This document shows positions 14,094 through 21,192 of a stretch of 21,438 nt of DNA, in pieces; the first letter of the stretch is position 1, and every line of letters begins with the position of its first letter. The DNA is from an uncultured Brevundimonas sp. (GTDB lineage Bacteria > Pseudomonadota > Alphaproteobacteria > Caulobacterales > Caulobacteraceae), in assembly GCA_946481425.1 (NCBI GenBank), contig CAMLNT010000017.1, positions 1 to 21,438 of the forward strand. The letters are read 5' to 3'. Below the pieces are notes generated by a model. The model did no database searches. It worked only from the letters and a program-made list of their open reading frames with translations, and had not been told where the DNA came from. The position numbers and the translations under genes were made by a program.

Positions 14094-15276
14094 AGCCCTT
14101 CTTCTCCAAGGCGCGGCCGATTTCCTCGGCGTGTTCGTCATCGCGCGTCTCGACCTGGATGTCGAACTCCGCGCCCTTGACCGGCACGTCGAGCGCCAGC
14201 CGGTTGTGATGGATGTCGATGATGTTGCCGCCGCACTTGCCGATAACGGCGGTCATGCCGGCCATCATGCCGGGACGGTCGTCGCCGACGATGCGGAAGG
14301 TGACCAGGCGGTGCTCGCGCACCATCTCGCGGTTCAGAACAATCGCCAGTATCCGCGCGTCGATGTTGCCGCCGCAGACAACCAGCCCGACCTTCATGCC
14401 CCTGAACCGCTCGGGATAGCGCAGCAGCGCCGCGAGGCCTCCGGCCCCGGCGCCCTCAACGACCGTCTTCTCGATCGTCGCATAGAAGGCGACCGCCTGT
14501 TCGAAGTCCGGTTCGTCGACGATCAGCACATCCTCGATCAGGGCGTCGGCCAGGGCGAAGGGGATCTCGCCCACGGCCTTGATGGCGATGCCCTCGGCGA
14601 TGGTCTGTCCGCCGCACTTCGGCGGCTCTCCCGCCCGGCGCGCGGTGAAGGACGGATACATGGCCGCCTCGACACCGAAGATGCGGATGTCCGGCTTGAG
14701 CGCCTTGGCCGCGATCGCCGAACCGGCGATCAGCCCGCCGCCGCCGATCGGGATGATCAGGGCGTCCAGCTCCGGCGCGTCCTCGAGAAACTCGAGCCCG
14801 CAGGTGCCCTGCCCGGTGACGATTCCCTCGTCATCGAAGGCCGACACGAAGATGTAGTCGTGCTCCGCCTGCAGCTTGCGGGCGTGGTTGGTCGCCTCGG
14901 TGAAGTCCTGCCCCTTGATCACGACCTTGCCGCCGTAGCGCTCGGTCTTCTCGATCTTCACGAAGGGCGTGCCCTCCGGCATCACGATGGTGACGGGGAT
15001 GCCGAGCCGCGTGCCGTGATAGGCCAGGGCCGAGGCGTGGTTCCCGGCCGAGGCGGCCACGACGCCGCGTTTGCGCTCCTCGGGGGTCATTTGCGAGAGG
15101 CGGTTGCACGCGCCCCGCTCCTTGAAGGAGGAGGTGTAGTGCAGGTTCTCGAACTTCAGCCAGACCTCGGCTCCCGTCAGCTCGGAGAGCTTTCTGGAAT
15201 AGCGGGTCGGCGTGCGGTCCACGTGGCCGCGAATGCGCTCGGCGGCGGCCTGGATGTCGGCGAAGGTCACGCTCAT
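14074..15276 (-). CDS. ilvA: Threonine ammonia-lyase (threonine dehydratase) with C-terminal ACT domain
   Basis: The 400-residue pyridoxal-phosphate enzyme turns threonine into 2-oxobutanoate and ammonia, the entry step to isoleucine. The cofactor lysine is Lys52 in TSSFKERGA, the glycine-rich phosphate loop is IPIGGGGLIAG, and ASAGNHASALAYHG is the conserved substrate loop. A single ACT domain closes the protein (VTFRIVGDDRPGMMAGMTAVIGKCGGNIIDI), making it the ~400-residue ACT-containing form rather than the long double-ACT biosynthetic enzyme. I start at the ATG at 15276 (MSVTFADIQ) by family resemblance; an in-frame ATG nine codons earlier is possible and neither has a strong ribosome site. 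Confidence 0.94.
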   Translation of the reverse strand: MSVTFADIQAAAERIRGHVDRTPTRYSRKLSELTGAEVWLKFENLHYTSSFKERGACNRLSQMTPEERKRGVVAASAGNHASALAYHGTRLGIPVTIVMPEGTPFVKIEKTERYGGKVVIKGQDFTEATNHARKLQAEHDYIFVSAFDDEGIVTGQGTCGLEFLEDAPELDALIIPIGGGGLIAGSAIAAKALKPDIRIFGVEAAMYPSFTARRAGEPPKCGGQTIAEGIAIKAVGEIPFALADALIEDVLIVDEPDFEQAVAFYATIEKTVVEGAGAGGLAALLRYPERFRGMKVGLVVCGGNIDARILAIVLNREMVREHRLVTFRIVGDDRPGMMAGMTAVIGKCGGNIIDIHHNRLALDVPVKGAEFDIQVETRDDEHAEEIGRALEKKGYALRKP

Positions 15277-15334
15277 GGGCGCGGAACCTAGAGGGCGTTT
15301 CATCCCCGCACAACGGCCTCACGCGAGGGCAACC

Positions 15335-15363
15335 TTGGCCGTTGCGACGCGTTGAGGTCTAAT
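15335..15363 (+). promoter_or_regulatory. Candidate sigma-70 promoter for the plus-strand lipoprotein gene
   Basis: TTGGCC and TCTAAT are spaced 17 bases apart, with the second ending 28 bases before the ATG at 15392. The -10 matches five of six consensus positions, the -35 four of six. A GAGAGG ribosome site follows at 15381-15386. Confidence 0.4.
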
Positions 15364-15391
15364 AGCCCGACCTGCCGCTCGAGAGGCCGCC

Positions 15392-15904
15392 ATGACGCTT
15401 GTCCGCTCCCTGATGATCACCGCCGCCGCCGTCGCGGCCGCCGGCGTTTCGGCCTGCGCCACCGATCCGATGCCGGGGCCAACGGTCGCGGTCTTTGACG
15501 CCGCCGCCTTCGCCTGGTCGACCGTGCCCGGGGACGCCTCCATTTCGGGTCAGGTCGCCTATGCCGGCGGCGGTCGCCGCTGGGCCTGCGCCGGATCGGT
15601 CGGCCTGACGCCCGAGACGCCCTGGACACGCCAGCGCTTCCAGACGCTCTACGGATCGACCGAGCGCGCGGCCGTGCCCGCCGCCATCGTGCGCGCCCGC
15701 TCGGTGAGCGAGGCTAGCGCGGACTATCAGGTGTTCGTGCGGTCCACGACCTGCGACGGCGCGGGCCGGTTCCGGTTCGAGAACCTGCCGGCGGGCAGCT
15801 GGTTCATCATCGCCCCGGTGACGGTGGAGGGCCAGGATCCCGTCGTGCTCATGCGCCGGGTCGAGACTGATCCGGGCGCGTCGATCGTGGCGACGCTGGA
15901 CTAG
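15392..15904 (+). CDS. Hypothetical exported lipoprotein
   Basis: The 170-residue protein has a signal peptide ending in the lipobox GVSAC (Cys22). I do not recognise a named family. The second half reads like a carboxypeptidase-regulatory or prealbumin-like beta fold: SGQVAYAGGGRRWACAGSVGLTP near residue 52 and TTCDGAGRFRFENLPAGSWFIIAPV near residue 119, the pattern of a strand-rich domain with D-x-x-G-x-F-x-F followed by L-P-A-G. Two cysteines (WACAG and TTCDG) could pair. Ribosome site GAGAGG lies five bases before the ATG. Its TAG stop shares a CTAG with the stop of the convergent M23 gene. Confidence 0.8.
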   Translation: MTLVRSLMITAAAVAAAGVSACATDPMPGPTVAVFDAAAFAWSTVPGDASISGQVAYAGGGRRWACAGSVGLTPETPWTRQRFQTLYGSTERAAVPAAIVRARSVSEASADYQVFVRSTTCDGAGRFRFENLPAGSWFIIAPVTVEGQDPVVLMRRVETDPGASIVATLD

Positions 15905-16518
15905 GCCTGCTCGGGGCCGCGCAGGACGAACTGCCGGCCCAGGTACTCCGCCGGGTCCAGGCGCTCGCCGCGGCGACGCACCTCGAAATGCAGGTGCGGG
16001 CCGGTCGAATAGCCGGTCGAGCCCACGCGTCCGATCAGTTGCTGACCGCCTACGCGGGCGCCGGCGACGATGCCCTCTTCGATGGCGCTGAGGTGGCCGT
16101 AGAAGGTGCGCAGGCCGTTCGGATGGCGGATCTCGACGAAGTTGCCGTAGCCGGAATCATAGCCCGACGACGTCACGGTGCCCTCGGCTGAGGCCAGGAC
16201 CCGCGCGCCGGTCGGCGCTGCGATGTCCACGCCCAGATGCATCCGGGGATGCTCCTCGCCAGCCAGGTGGCGGATGCCGAAGTTGGAGTTGATCGGGTGG
16301 CCCGCGACGGGCCGCTCGAAGGTCATGATGTGAACGAAGGCGGTGGGCTGGGCCACGACGGGCGGCGCGATCGGCGCCTCGGCGCGTCCGGTGGTTTCGC
16401 CGTTCATCTCGACGGCGCTCATCGCCTGGGGCGCGGCGGCCATGGCGAGAGCGGCGACCATCGTGAGGGTGGACAGCTGTCCGAAGCGGAACAACAGGGT
16501 GCGGGCGGTAGAGATCAT
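15901..16518 (-). CDS. M23 family (LytM) peptidase, periplasmic
   Basis: The 205-residue exported protein has a signal or anchor segment (about residues 1-35), a Pro/Ala-rich linker, and one M23 domain from about residue 68. All zinc and catalytic positions are present: His94 and Asp98 (HLGVD), His142 (YGHLS), His175 and His177 (GPHLHFEV). It would cut peptide cross-bridges in peptidoglycan or activate an amidase. There is no LysM or coiled-coil domain. It is a close paralogue of the next gene upstream (16723-17376), sharing the order from NSNFGIRH to the last HLHFE motif. The gap of 204 bases suggests its own promoter. Confidence 0.93.
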   Translation of the reverse strand: MISTARTLLFRFGQLSTLTMVAALAMAAAPQAMSAVEMNGETTGRAEAPIAPPVVAQPTAFVHIMTFERPVAGHPINSNFGIRHLAGEEHPRMHLGVDIAAPTGARVLASAEGTVTSSGYDSGYGNFVEIRHPNGLRTFYGHLSAIEEGIVAGARVGGQQLIGRVGSTGYSTGPHLHFEVRRRGERLDPAEYLGRQFVLRGPEQA

Positions 16519-16722
16519 GGGGAGAAGACGTTCGGTCTAAATCGGTGACGCCGCCCGGTCGCATACTGCGGGGCGGTGGCCGGGTGGGCCGAAGGGGGCG
16601 CGGCCCCAAAGAACACGCCGGGGCGGCGAAGCGGATTGGCGCGGGACTGCGACTGCGTCCTGCGAAGGGGCGGGCTGTTAACCTATCGCCGGTTTCGAAT
16701 CAACCCGCCGGAGAAATCGTCG
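16519..16722. other. Gap between the two M23 peptidase genes
   Basis: I see no gene here. It holds a short hairpin (GGGGC, GCG loop, GCCCC, within 16593-16608) and a GTTAAC near 16676. Neither is a clear terminator or promoter, though the upstream gene must end and the downstream one must start in this stretch. Confidence 0.5.
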
Positions 16723-17376
16723 TTACGGCTGGAAGGCCGGAGTCAGGGTGCGGAACGGGCCGAAGGCGACCGGCGCGGAGGCGAAAAAGGCGGGGGCGTC
16801 CCAGCCGCCCTCGGCGTCCGGAGCGACGTCCTGAAGGGCGAAGGACTGGCCCAGGAAGTCTTCCGGATTGATCTGCTCGCCGTCGCGGCGGATCTCGAAA
16901 TGCAGGTGCGGGCCCGTCGAGCGGCCGGTCGAGCCGACGTCGCCGATATGCTCGCCGGCGGCCACGCGCTGGCCTTCAGAGGCGCCGATGCGGCTCATGT
17001 GGGCGTAGAAGGAGGTGACGCCGTTGGGGTGTTGGATTTCTACGAAGCGGCCGTAGGAGGCCGAGGTGCCGGTGCGGATCACTTCGCCTTCGGCGGCGGC
17101 CAGGATCGGCGTGCCCGACGGGGCGGCGTAGTCGAGGCCTTCGTGCATCCGGGCGCGGCGCTCGAACGACAGGCGGCGCAGACCGAAGCGGGAGTTTGTT
17201 TCGTAACCGACGATCGGGGCCGAGAAGGCGATGGTGCGAACCGCGACCACCGGGGCCGATTCCGCGACTGCGTCGGAGACTTCAGAGGCCTGGGCCGGGG
17301 CGGCGAAGAGCGCCGCGGCGGCGACGAGGCCCATCAGGGAAGAGGTCTTCGAAACGATCGAGAAGAAAGAGGACAA
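16723..17376 (-). CDS. M23 family (LytM) peptidase, periplasmic, paralogue
   Basis: The 217-residue protein has a signal peptide ending APAQA|SE and one M23 domain with an intact active site: His78 and Asp82 (HEGLD), His126 (YAHMS), His157 and His159 (GPHLHFEI). The C-terminal 35 residues, after DFLGQSFALQ, are not shared with its downstream paralogue. The start is uncertain. A TTG at 17376 gives a normal basic n-region (Lys10) and has GGAG eight bases upstream; the first in-frame ATG, 14 codons later, would leave a signal peptide without a positive charge. No ATG lies further upstream before a stop. It probably remodels peptidoglycan. Confidence 0.9.
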   Translation of the reverse strand: MSSFFSIVSKTSSLMGLVAAAALFAAPAQASEVSDAVAESAPVVAVRTIAFSAPIVGYETNSRFGLRRLSFERRARMHEGLDYAAPSGTPILAAAEGEVIRTGTSASYGRFVEIQHPNGVTSFYAHMSRIGASEGQRVAAGEHIGDVGSTGRSTGPHLHFEIRRDGEQINPEDFLGQSFALQDVAPDAEGGWDAPAFFASAPVAFGPFRTLTPAFQP

Positions 17377-17507
17377 GCCCGCGCTCCGGCTGCTGTTTAC
17401 ATCAGTCGAGTGGGGCGGAACCTAGGGAACCGCGTGGATTTGGGTGGAGACCACCCCCGAACGAGGCTTCATATGGCCGGTGCTGCGGCGCGGCATAACC
17501 TGACCGA

Positions 17508-17539
17508 ATGTCGCACCCTGGGAACCAGATGTCGCACCC
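17508..17539. repeat. Perfect 11-bp direct repeat upstream of the second M23 gene
   Basis: ATGTCGCACCC occurs at 17508-17518 and again at 17529-17539. The copies start 21 bases apart, two turns of the helix, which would put both on one face of the DNA. It lies in the 243-base gap 17377-17619, which has no gene. A regulator-binding site is a reasonable guess; the regulator is unknown. Confidence 0.5.
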
Positions 17540-17587
17540 GCGCATTCTGCGCCGATCGCCCTCAAAAGCGTGTCGGGACGAGCACAG

Positions 17588-17617
17588 GGCGCGGCGCCCG
17601 CGCCACGGTTAACCGTG
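17588..17617. other. GC hairpin joined to a perfect 14-bp palindrome after the WYL regulator
   Basis: GGCGCGG and CCGCGCC form a seven-pair stem with a three-base loop (17588-17604). Sharing its last base, CACGGTTAACCGTG (17604-17617) is a perfect palindrome that ends three bases before the WYL gene stop. No T-run follows, so it is at best a non-canonical terminator; a protein-binding site is equally possible. Confidence 0.45.
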
Positions 17618-17619
17618 AT

Positions 17620-18603
17620 TCAGCGACCCTGATGGGCCTTCGCGGCTGCGGCAAGCGCCTCGCCCATGGCTTCTCGAAGCCGTTCCGGGCCTTCGATTCG
17701 CACGTCCGAGCCCCAGGTGAAGAGGTGCCAGGCCAGCTCTCGCATGCCGCTGGCCGAAAACCGCACCGTCACCGATCCGTCCGGATTGTCGCTCAGGGTC
17801 TGGGTCGGATGAAAGCGCCAGACCCGCGCCTCGGCCGCGCTGCCCGGCAGGATGGTCAGAACCACATCCTCGACCGCATCCTGGTAGATGCCGAACGACC
17901 GGTTGGCGAAGGCGGCCAGGTCGAAGCCCTCCGGCGGCGAGGCTGGCCGGTCCAGCACCTGCACGTCCTGAACGCTGTCCAGCCGGAAGGTCTTGGGCGC
18001 GGTCGAGCCGATCTCGGCGGCGACCAGATAGTTGGCTCGCCCGAACATCAGGCCGCAGGGCGCCACCTCGCGTCGTTCGCCGGGGCGTGAGCCACGATTG
18101 TAGACGAAGCTGATCGCCGTGCCCGCCATGACCGCCTGACGGATCGCGGCCAGCGTCGTCTCGTCCTCGAACGGACGCGGCCCGGCCTGGACCGCGATCG
18201 TCTCGGCCCGCACCAGAGCTTCCAGGTCCGGCGCCAGCCGGTTCAGGGTCGTGGAGCGAACCGCCGACTTGATCTTGCGCTCCAGGTTTTCCAGTTCGGC
18301 CGCCCGCGCGGGTTCGCCGACGGCCCGCAGGCCTTGCGCCGCCTTGGCCAGCTCGACCAGCTCGGTCGCCGTCGGCGCCTGTTCGAAGGCAGACAGGCCG
18401 CCGCGGATGCGCCAGCGCTTGGTCGGCGGGTCCGACACCTCCTCGACCTGCGGATAAAGGCTCATCACGGCGTCGCGCAGGCGTTCGGCGGTGCGCCGAC
18501 CGATCTCCAGATCGCGCGCCATCTCGTCCAGGGTCAGCCCCTCGGCCGAGGCGGCCATGCGTCGCGCGAGGTCGAGAACGATTGCCGCCTTGTCGTGGCG
18601 CAT
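17620..18603 (-). CDS. WYL-domain transcriptional regulator
   Basis: From the ATG at 18603 the product is 327 residues. A helix-turn-helix of the DeoR type lies near residues 22-48 (LTLDEMARDLEIGRRTAERLRDAV). The WYL ligand-sensing domain spans about 148-220, with NYL at 191-193 in place of the literal W-Y-L triplet, and a C-terminal WYL extension (VTVRFSASGMRELAWHLFTWGSDVRIEGP) follows. WYL proteins bind single-stranded nucleic acid or nucleotides and often control DNA damage or defence genes; the ligand here is unknown. An upstream in-frame TTG would invade the divergent gene's leader and is not favoured. It likely regulates itself and the divergent small-gene pair. Confidence 0.9.
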   Translation of the reverse strand: MRHDKAAIVLDLARRMAASAEGLTLDEMARDLEIGRRTAERLRDAVMSLYPQVEEVSDPPTKRWRIRGGLSAFEQAPTATELVELAKAAQGLRAVGEPARAAELENLERKIKSAVRSTTLNRLAPDLEALVRAETIAVQAGPRPFEDETTLAAIRQAVMAGTAISFVYNRGSRPGERREVAPCGLMFGRANYLVAAEIGSTAPKTFRLDSVQDVQVLDRPASPPEGFDLAAFANRSFGIYQDAVEDVVLTILPGSAAEARVWRFHPTQTLSDNPDGSVTVRFSASGMRELAWHLFTWGSDVRIEGPERLREAMGEALAAAAKAHQGR

Positions 18604-18672
18604 TTGGAACGTCCGATTCTGTCGTGCGTTCTTTCTATGTCTGTTCTCACAGATCGCCAAGGAGAGAACGTC
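18604..18672. promoter_or_regulatory. Divergent control region between the WYL gene and the small-protein operon
   Basis: The 69 bases contain CGTTCT (18627-18632) and GTTCTC (18643-18648), both complementary to the single GAGAACG (18664-18670) that follows the ribosome site AAGGAG (18659-18664). A related GGAACG lies at 18606-18611. These could be operator half-sites or alternative mRNA hairpins beside the ribosome site of the plus-strand gene. Confidence 0.4.
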
Positions 18673-18915
18673 ATGGCCTCGCTGCTCCGTTCGCTGGTTT
18701 CGAAAAAGCCCCGCACCCTGCGCCGCCTCGACGGCCTGGTAGTCGTGCCCTGCGAGGGCGCCGACCGCGACGTCTGCGCCCTGTGGGACCCCATCGAGGA
18801 ACAGATCGTCGATTTCGTCCCGACCTCGAAGGTCGGCCGCTACGCCGAGGAAGACGACATGTGGGCCGAGGCCCGCGGCTGGACCGAACTGCCCGCCTAT
18901 CAGCTGGCCGCGTGA
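18673..18915 (+). CDS. Small conserved-looking soluble protein, function unknown
   Basis: The 80-residue protein starts at an ATG with AAGGAG eight bases upstream. It has a basic N-terminus (SLVSKKPRTLRRL) followed by an acidic body (DVCALWDPIEEQIVDFVPTSKVGRYAEEDDMWAEARGW). There is no signal peptide or membrane helix. I do not recognise a family. Its good ribosome site, GC-rich third codon positions and overlap with the next start (TGATG) support a real gene. It is divergent from the WYL regulator and probably under its control. Confidence 0.75.
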   Translation: MASLLRSLVSKKPRTLRRLDGLVVVPCEGADRDVCALWDPIEEQIVDFVPTSKVGRYAEEDDMWAEARGWTELPAYQLAA

Positions 18916-19115
18916 TGACCTCGGTCTGGATGTTCATCGCCGGGTTGATCCTGATGCTTTGGATCGGGGTTTATGTGGTCCAGGCGCTGCTCTGGGTCGC
19001 CCTCGGCGCCGTCCAGGTCACCTGGCTTGCCGTTCAGGCCCTGCTCGTGGCGGGCGTGGCGCTCTTCCGGCCCGCGATGGTGGCGGAGGCCTGGCGGCGA
19101 TCTCAGACGGGATAG
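18915..19115 (+). CDS. Small membrane protein, function unknown
   Basis: The 66-residue protein is almost all hydrophobic, with helices at about residues 5-29 and 33-52 and a short basic tail (EAWRRSQTG). Its ATG overlaps the previous stop by one base, so it is translationally coupled to the 80-residue protein. No family is recognised. Its 3' end overlaps the convergent DUF1801 gene by 13 bases. Confidence 0.7.
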   Translation: MTSVWMFIAGLILMLWIGVYVVQALLWVALGAVQVTWLAVQALLVAGVALFRPAMVAEAWRRSQTG

Positions 19116-19510
19116 CGCGCCCGCATGTCGGCGACGCTCGCCTCCACGATCTCGCGCAGGACGCCCAGGTCCACGTCGGCCAGCTTCTTGATGTAGAGGC
19201 ACGACGCGCCGATCGAATGCTTGCCCAGCCGGCCCAGCATCTCCTGCTGACCCTCGAAGCCCGGCATTACATAGACGACCGTCTGCGCCTTTCGCGGCGA
19301 AAAGCCGGTGATCGGCCAGTCCCCGGTCGGTCCCTTGTAGCTGCCGTAGCCGACGATCGACGGGCCCCACATGACAGCCTTCTCACCGGTCACTTCGTCC
19401 ATCATCGCCCGCACGACCTCGGCGTCGGCGCGGCGGGTCGGATTCTCGACGGCGGCGATGAAATCATCCACGGAGGCGTCGGTGGGTTTGGTTTTCGGTT
19501 CGCTGGCCAT
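19103..19510 (-). CDS. DUF1801 domain protein
   Basis: The 135-residue cytoplasmic protein matches the DUF1801 (YdhG-like) fold: VDDFIAAVENPTRRADAEVVRAMMDEVTGEKAVMWGPSIVGYGSY at the front and FSPRKAQTVVYVMPGFEGQQEMLGRLGKHSIGASCLYIKKLADVDLGVL in the middle are strong family motifs. The biochemical role of the family is not established. It starts four bases after the stop of the acyltransferase gene and is probably co-transcribed with it. Confidence 0.9.
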   Translation of the reverse strand: MASEPKTKPTDASVDDFIAAVENPTRRADAEVVRAMMDEVTGEKAVMWGPSIVGYGSYKGPTGDWPITGFSPRKAQTVVYVMPGFEGQQEMLGRLGKHSIGASCLYIKKLADVDLGVLREIVEASVADMRARYPV

Positions 19511-19514
19511 GGAC

Positions 19515-20618
19515 CTATGAAGGCGCCGAACGGCGCTTCAGCCAAGCCGAAACCGCATCGCGCGCCGGCGTCTCGATGAACCGGTAGGACAGCACCGCCA
19601 GCCCGATCGCGGTCGCCAGGAAGCCCAGCATCAGCAGGTCGTTCAGCCACACCGACCCCAGATCGATGCGCCGGTCGACATAGAAGCCGGTCTTGCGCGC
19701 CACGATCATCATCAGCACGATCAGCAGCATGTGGATCAGATAGACGCCGTAGGAGACGTCCCCCAGCTTCACCAGTGGCTCCCACGTCAGGGCCTTCGCC
19801 ACCGGCCCGCGATCTCCCGCCAGCACCCAGACCACGGGCGCGAACATCAGTGTCGCCAGCACCGTCCACGGCCCGACCGCGAACCAGACGAACACCAGGG
19901 CGGCCGTGATCAGCCCCGCTTCCAGCCAGCCCCAGCCCGGCCCCGGCCGCATCGTCCAGAGGCGATAGACCACCACCCCCACGAAGAAGCCGTACAGCGC
20001 CCGCGCCCAGCCCAGCCGCCAGGTCGTGTTCATCCACGACGCCCAATCGGCCTCCGGAGCGAACAGGATCAACACCGCCAGCCCGACGGCGGCAAGGATG
20101 ACGGAGATCACCAGGGCCCACCGCCGCGCCCACAGGATCACGCCCGCGAACACCACGTAGCAGAGCATCTCGGCCGAAACCGCCCAGGCCGGCCCGTTCC
20201 AGGTCTGGCTGTCCTCGGTCCCCAGCGCATGCACCATCAGAAGGTTGGTGATGATCCCGCCCGGCGCGCGGTCGCCGGTAAACGGCGGCACGCTATCGAA
20301 ATGGGTCAGGGCCCGGATGACCTCCAGCAGGACGAACAGCCCCAGCATGACCGCATGCAGCGGCCACACCCGCGCCACGCGCTTGATCAGGAAGTCGCGC
20401 CCCTGCGCGCTCGTCTCGATCCGCTGCCCATAGGAATGGGCGATCACGAACCCGGACAGCACGAAGAAATAGTCCACCACCAGATAGCCGTGCATCACCA
20501 GCGGCAGGTCCCGCAGATGACTGTCGACGGGCAGGTGAAACAGCACCACGAACAGCGCCAGCACGCCCCGCAAGGCGTCGAGGGCAAGGAAGCGCGGCTG
20601 GGTCGCGGCGTGGGTCAT
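19515..20618 (-). CDS. Acyltransferase 3 family membrane protein (OafA/YrhL-like)
   Basis: The 367-residue protein has about ten hydrophobic helices. The N-terminus has the family hallmark LDALRGVLALFVVLFH, with Arg17 and His28 separated by ten residues, then YLVVDYFFVLSGFVIAHSY. These enzymes move acetyl or other acyl groups from the cytoplasm to sugars on lipopolysaccharide, exopolysaccharide or other surface glycans. The substrate cannot be told from the sequence, and no SGNH domain is fused. No glycan cluster is nearby. The start at 20618 is an ATG directly before MTHAATQPRFLALD. Confidence 0.9.
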   Translation of the reverse strand: MTHAATQPRFLALDALRGVLALFVVLFHLPVDSHLRDLPLVMHGYLVVDYFFVLSGFVIAHSYGQRIETSAQGRDFLIKRVARVWPLHAVMLGLFVLLEVIRALTHFDSVPPFTGDRAPGGIITNLLMVHALGTEDSQTWNGPAWAVSAEMLCYVVFAGVILWARRWALVISVILAAVGLAVLILFAPEADWASWMNTTWRLGWARALYGFFVGVVVYRLWTMRPGPGWGWLEAGLITAALVFVWFAVGPWTVLATLMFAPVVWVLAGDRGPVAKALTWEPLVKLGDVSYGVYLIHMLLIVLMMIVARKTGFYVDRRIDLGSVWLNDLLMLGFLATAIGLAVLSYRFIETPARDAVSAWLKRRSAPS

Positions 20619-20671
20619 GGGCGAAGGCGTAGCGCCAAGCTCAAGGTGCGGGAAGAGGGCTGCCGCTCGTC

Positions 20672-20757
20672 CCCGCTTCCGGCGGGCTGCGATCCCACGA
20701 TTTCAACGTCTTGTCATTCTGCTCGGGGTCATTCGTCCCCGTCCGGGCGTCCCGGAC
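20672..20757. repeat. Cluster of three hairpins in the gap upstream of the acyltransferase gene
   Basis: The gap 20619-20838 has no gene. It holds CCCGC-TTCCG-GCGGG (20672-20686), CGGGG-N8-CCCCG (20724-20741) and a perfect GTCCGGG-CGT-CCCGGAC (20741-20757). GTCATTC also repeats at 20713-20719 and 20728-20734. This could be a degenerate REP-like element or terminator material for the gene at 20839-21192. Confidence 0.45.
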
Positions 20758-20838
20758 TAGGCTATGTGCCGGTCTTTGACATCGTGAGCGCCAAGCGGTC
20801 GACCCGAACGACTTGGACGGTGTTTTTCCCGACCGGAC

Positions 20839-21192
20839 CTAGCGGTGCATGGCGAGCCCGTCGTTATAGAGCCCCTCCACGTTCTGCGGCGGAATCTCGC
20901 GACAGTATTCTTGCCATCGCTCCGGCACGGCGTCGGGGCCGGCGCGCCAGCAGGCCGCCTGAACGCGACGCACTTCGAAGCCCGCATAGACGCCCCATGC
21001 GGTCAGAAGGCTGACGATCGTGCCCAGCGTCCAGAGGATGGGCCGGACGCGCCGGTCCTTCGGCCAGCGGATCAGCGAGATCAGCATCGCCACCATCAGT
21101 GGGCCGGTGATCGTCAACCAGACCACCCAGCCCATCGTGGTTTCAAATGACGGCGCCCGGAGCAGGACCGCCCAGTCGTCGGGATGGACCAC
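20839..21192 (-). CDS. Small two-helix membrane protein, function unknown
   Basis: The 117-residue protein begins at a GTG directly after the pntB stop codon; the first in-frame ATG is 19 codons later and would trim the cytoplasmic end. Helices lie at about residues 21-41 and 50-72. The C-terminal part has two cysteines (AACWRAG and QEYCREIPPQN) and ends EGLYNDGLAMHR. I do not recognise a family. Contact with pntB implies shared transcription, but no role with the transhydrogenase is known to me. Confidence 0.75.
   Translation of the reverse strand: MVHPDDWAVLLRAPSFETTMGWVVWLTITGPLMVAMLISLIRWPKDRRVRPILWTLGTIVSLLTAWGVYAGFEVRRVQAACWRAGPDAVPERWQEYCREIPPQNVEGLYNDGLAMHR

Noticed and set aside
20741..20838. 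T-run (GTTTTTCCC) near 20820 as a plus-strand terminator
   Set aside because: No convincing GC stem lies directly before it and no plus-strand gene precedes it.
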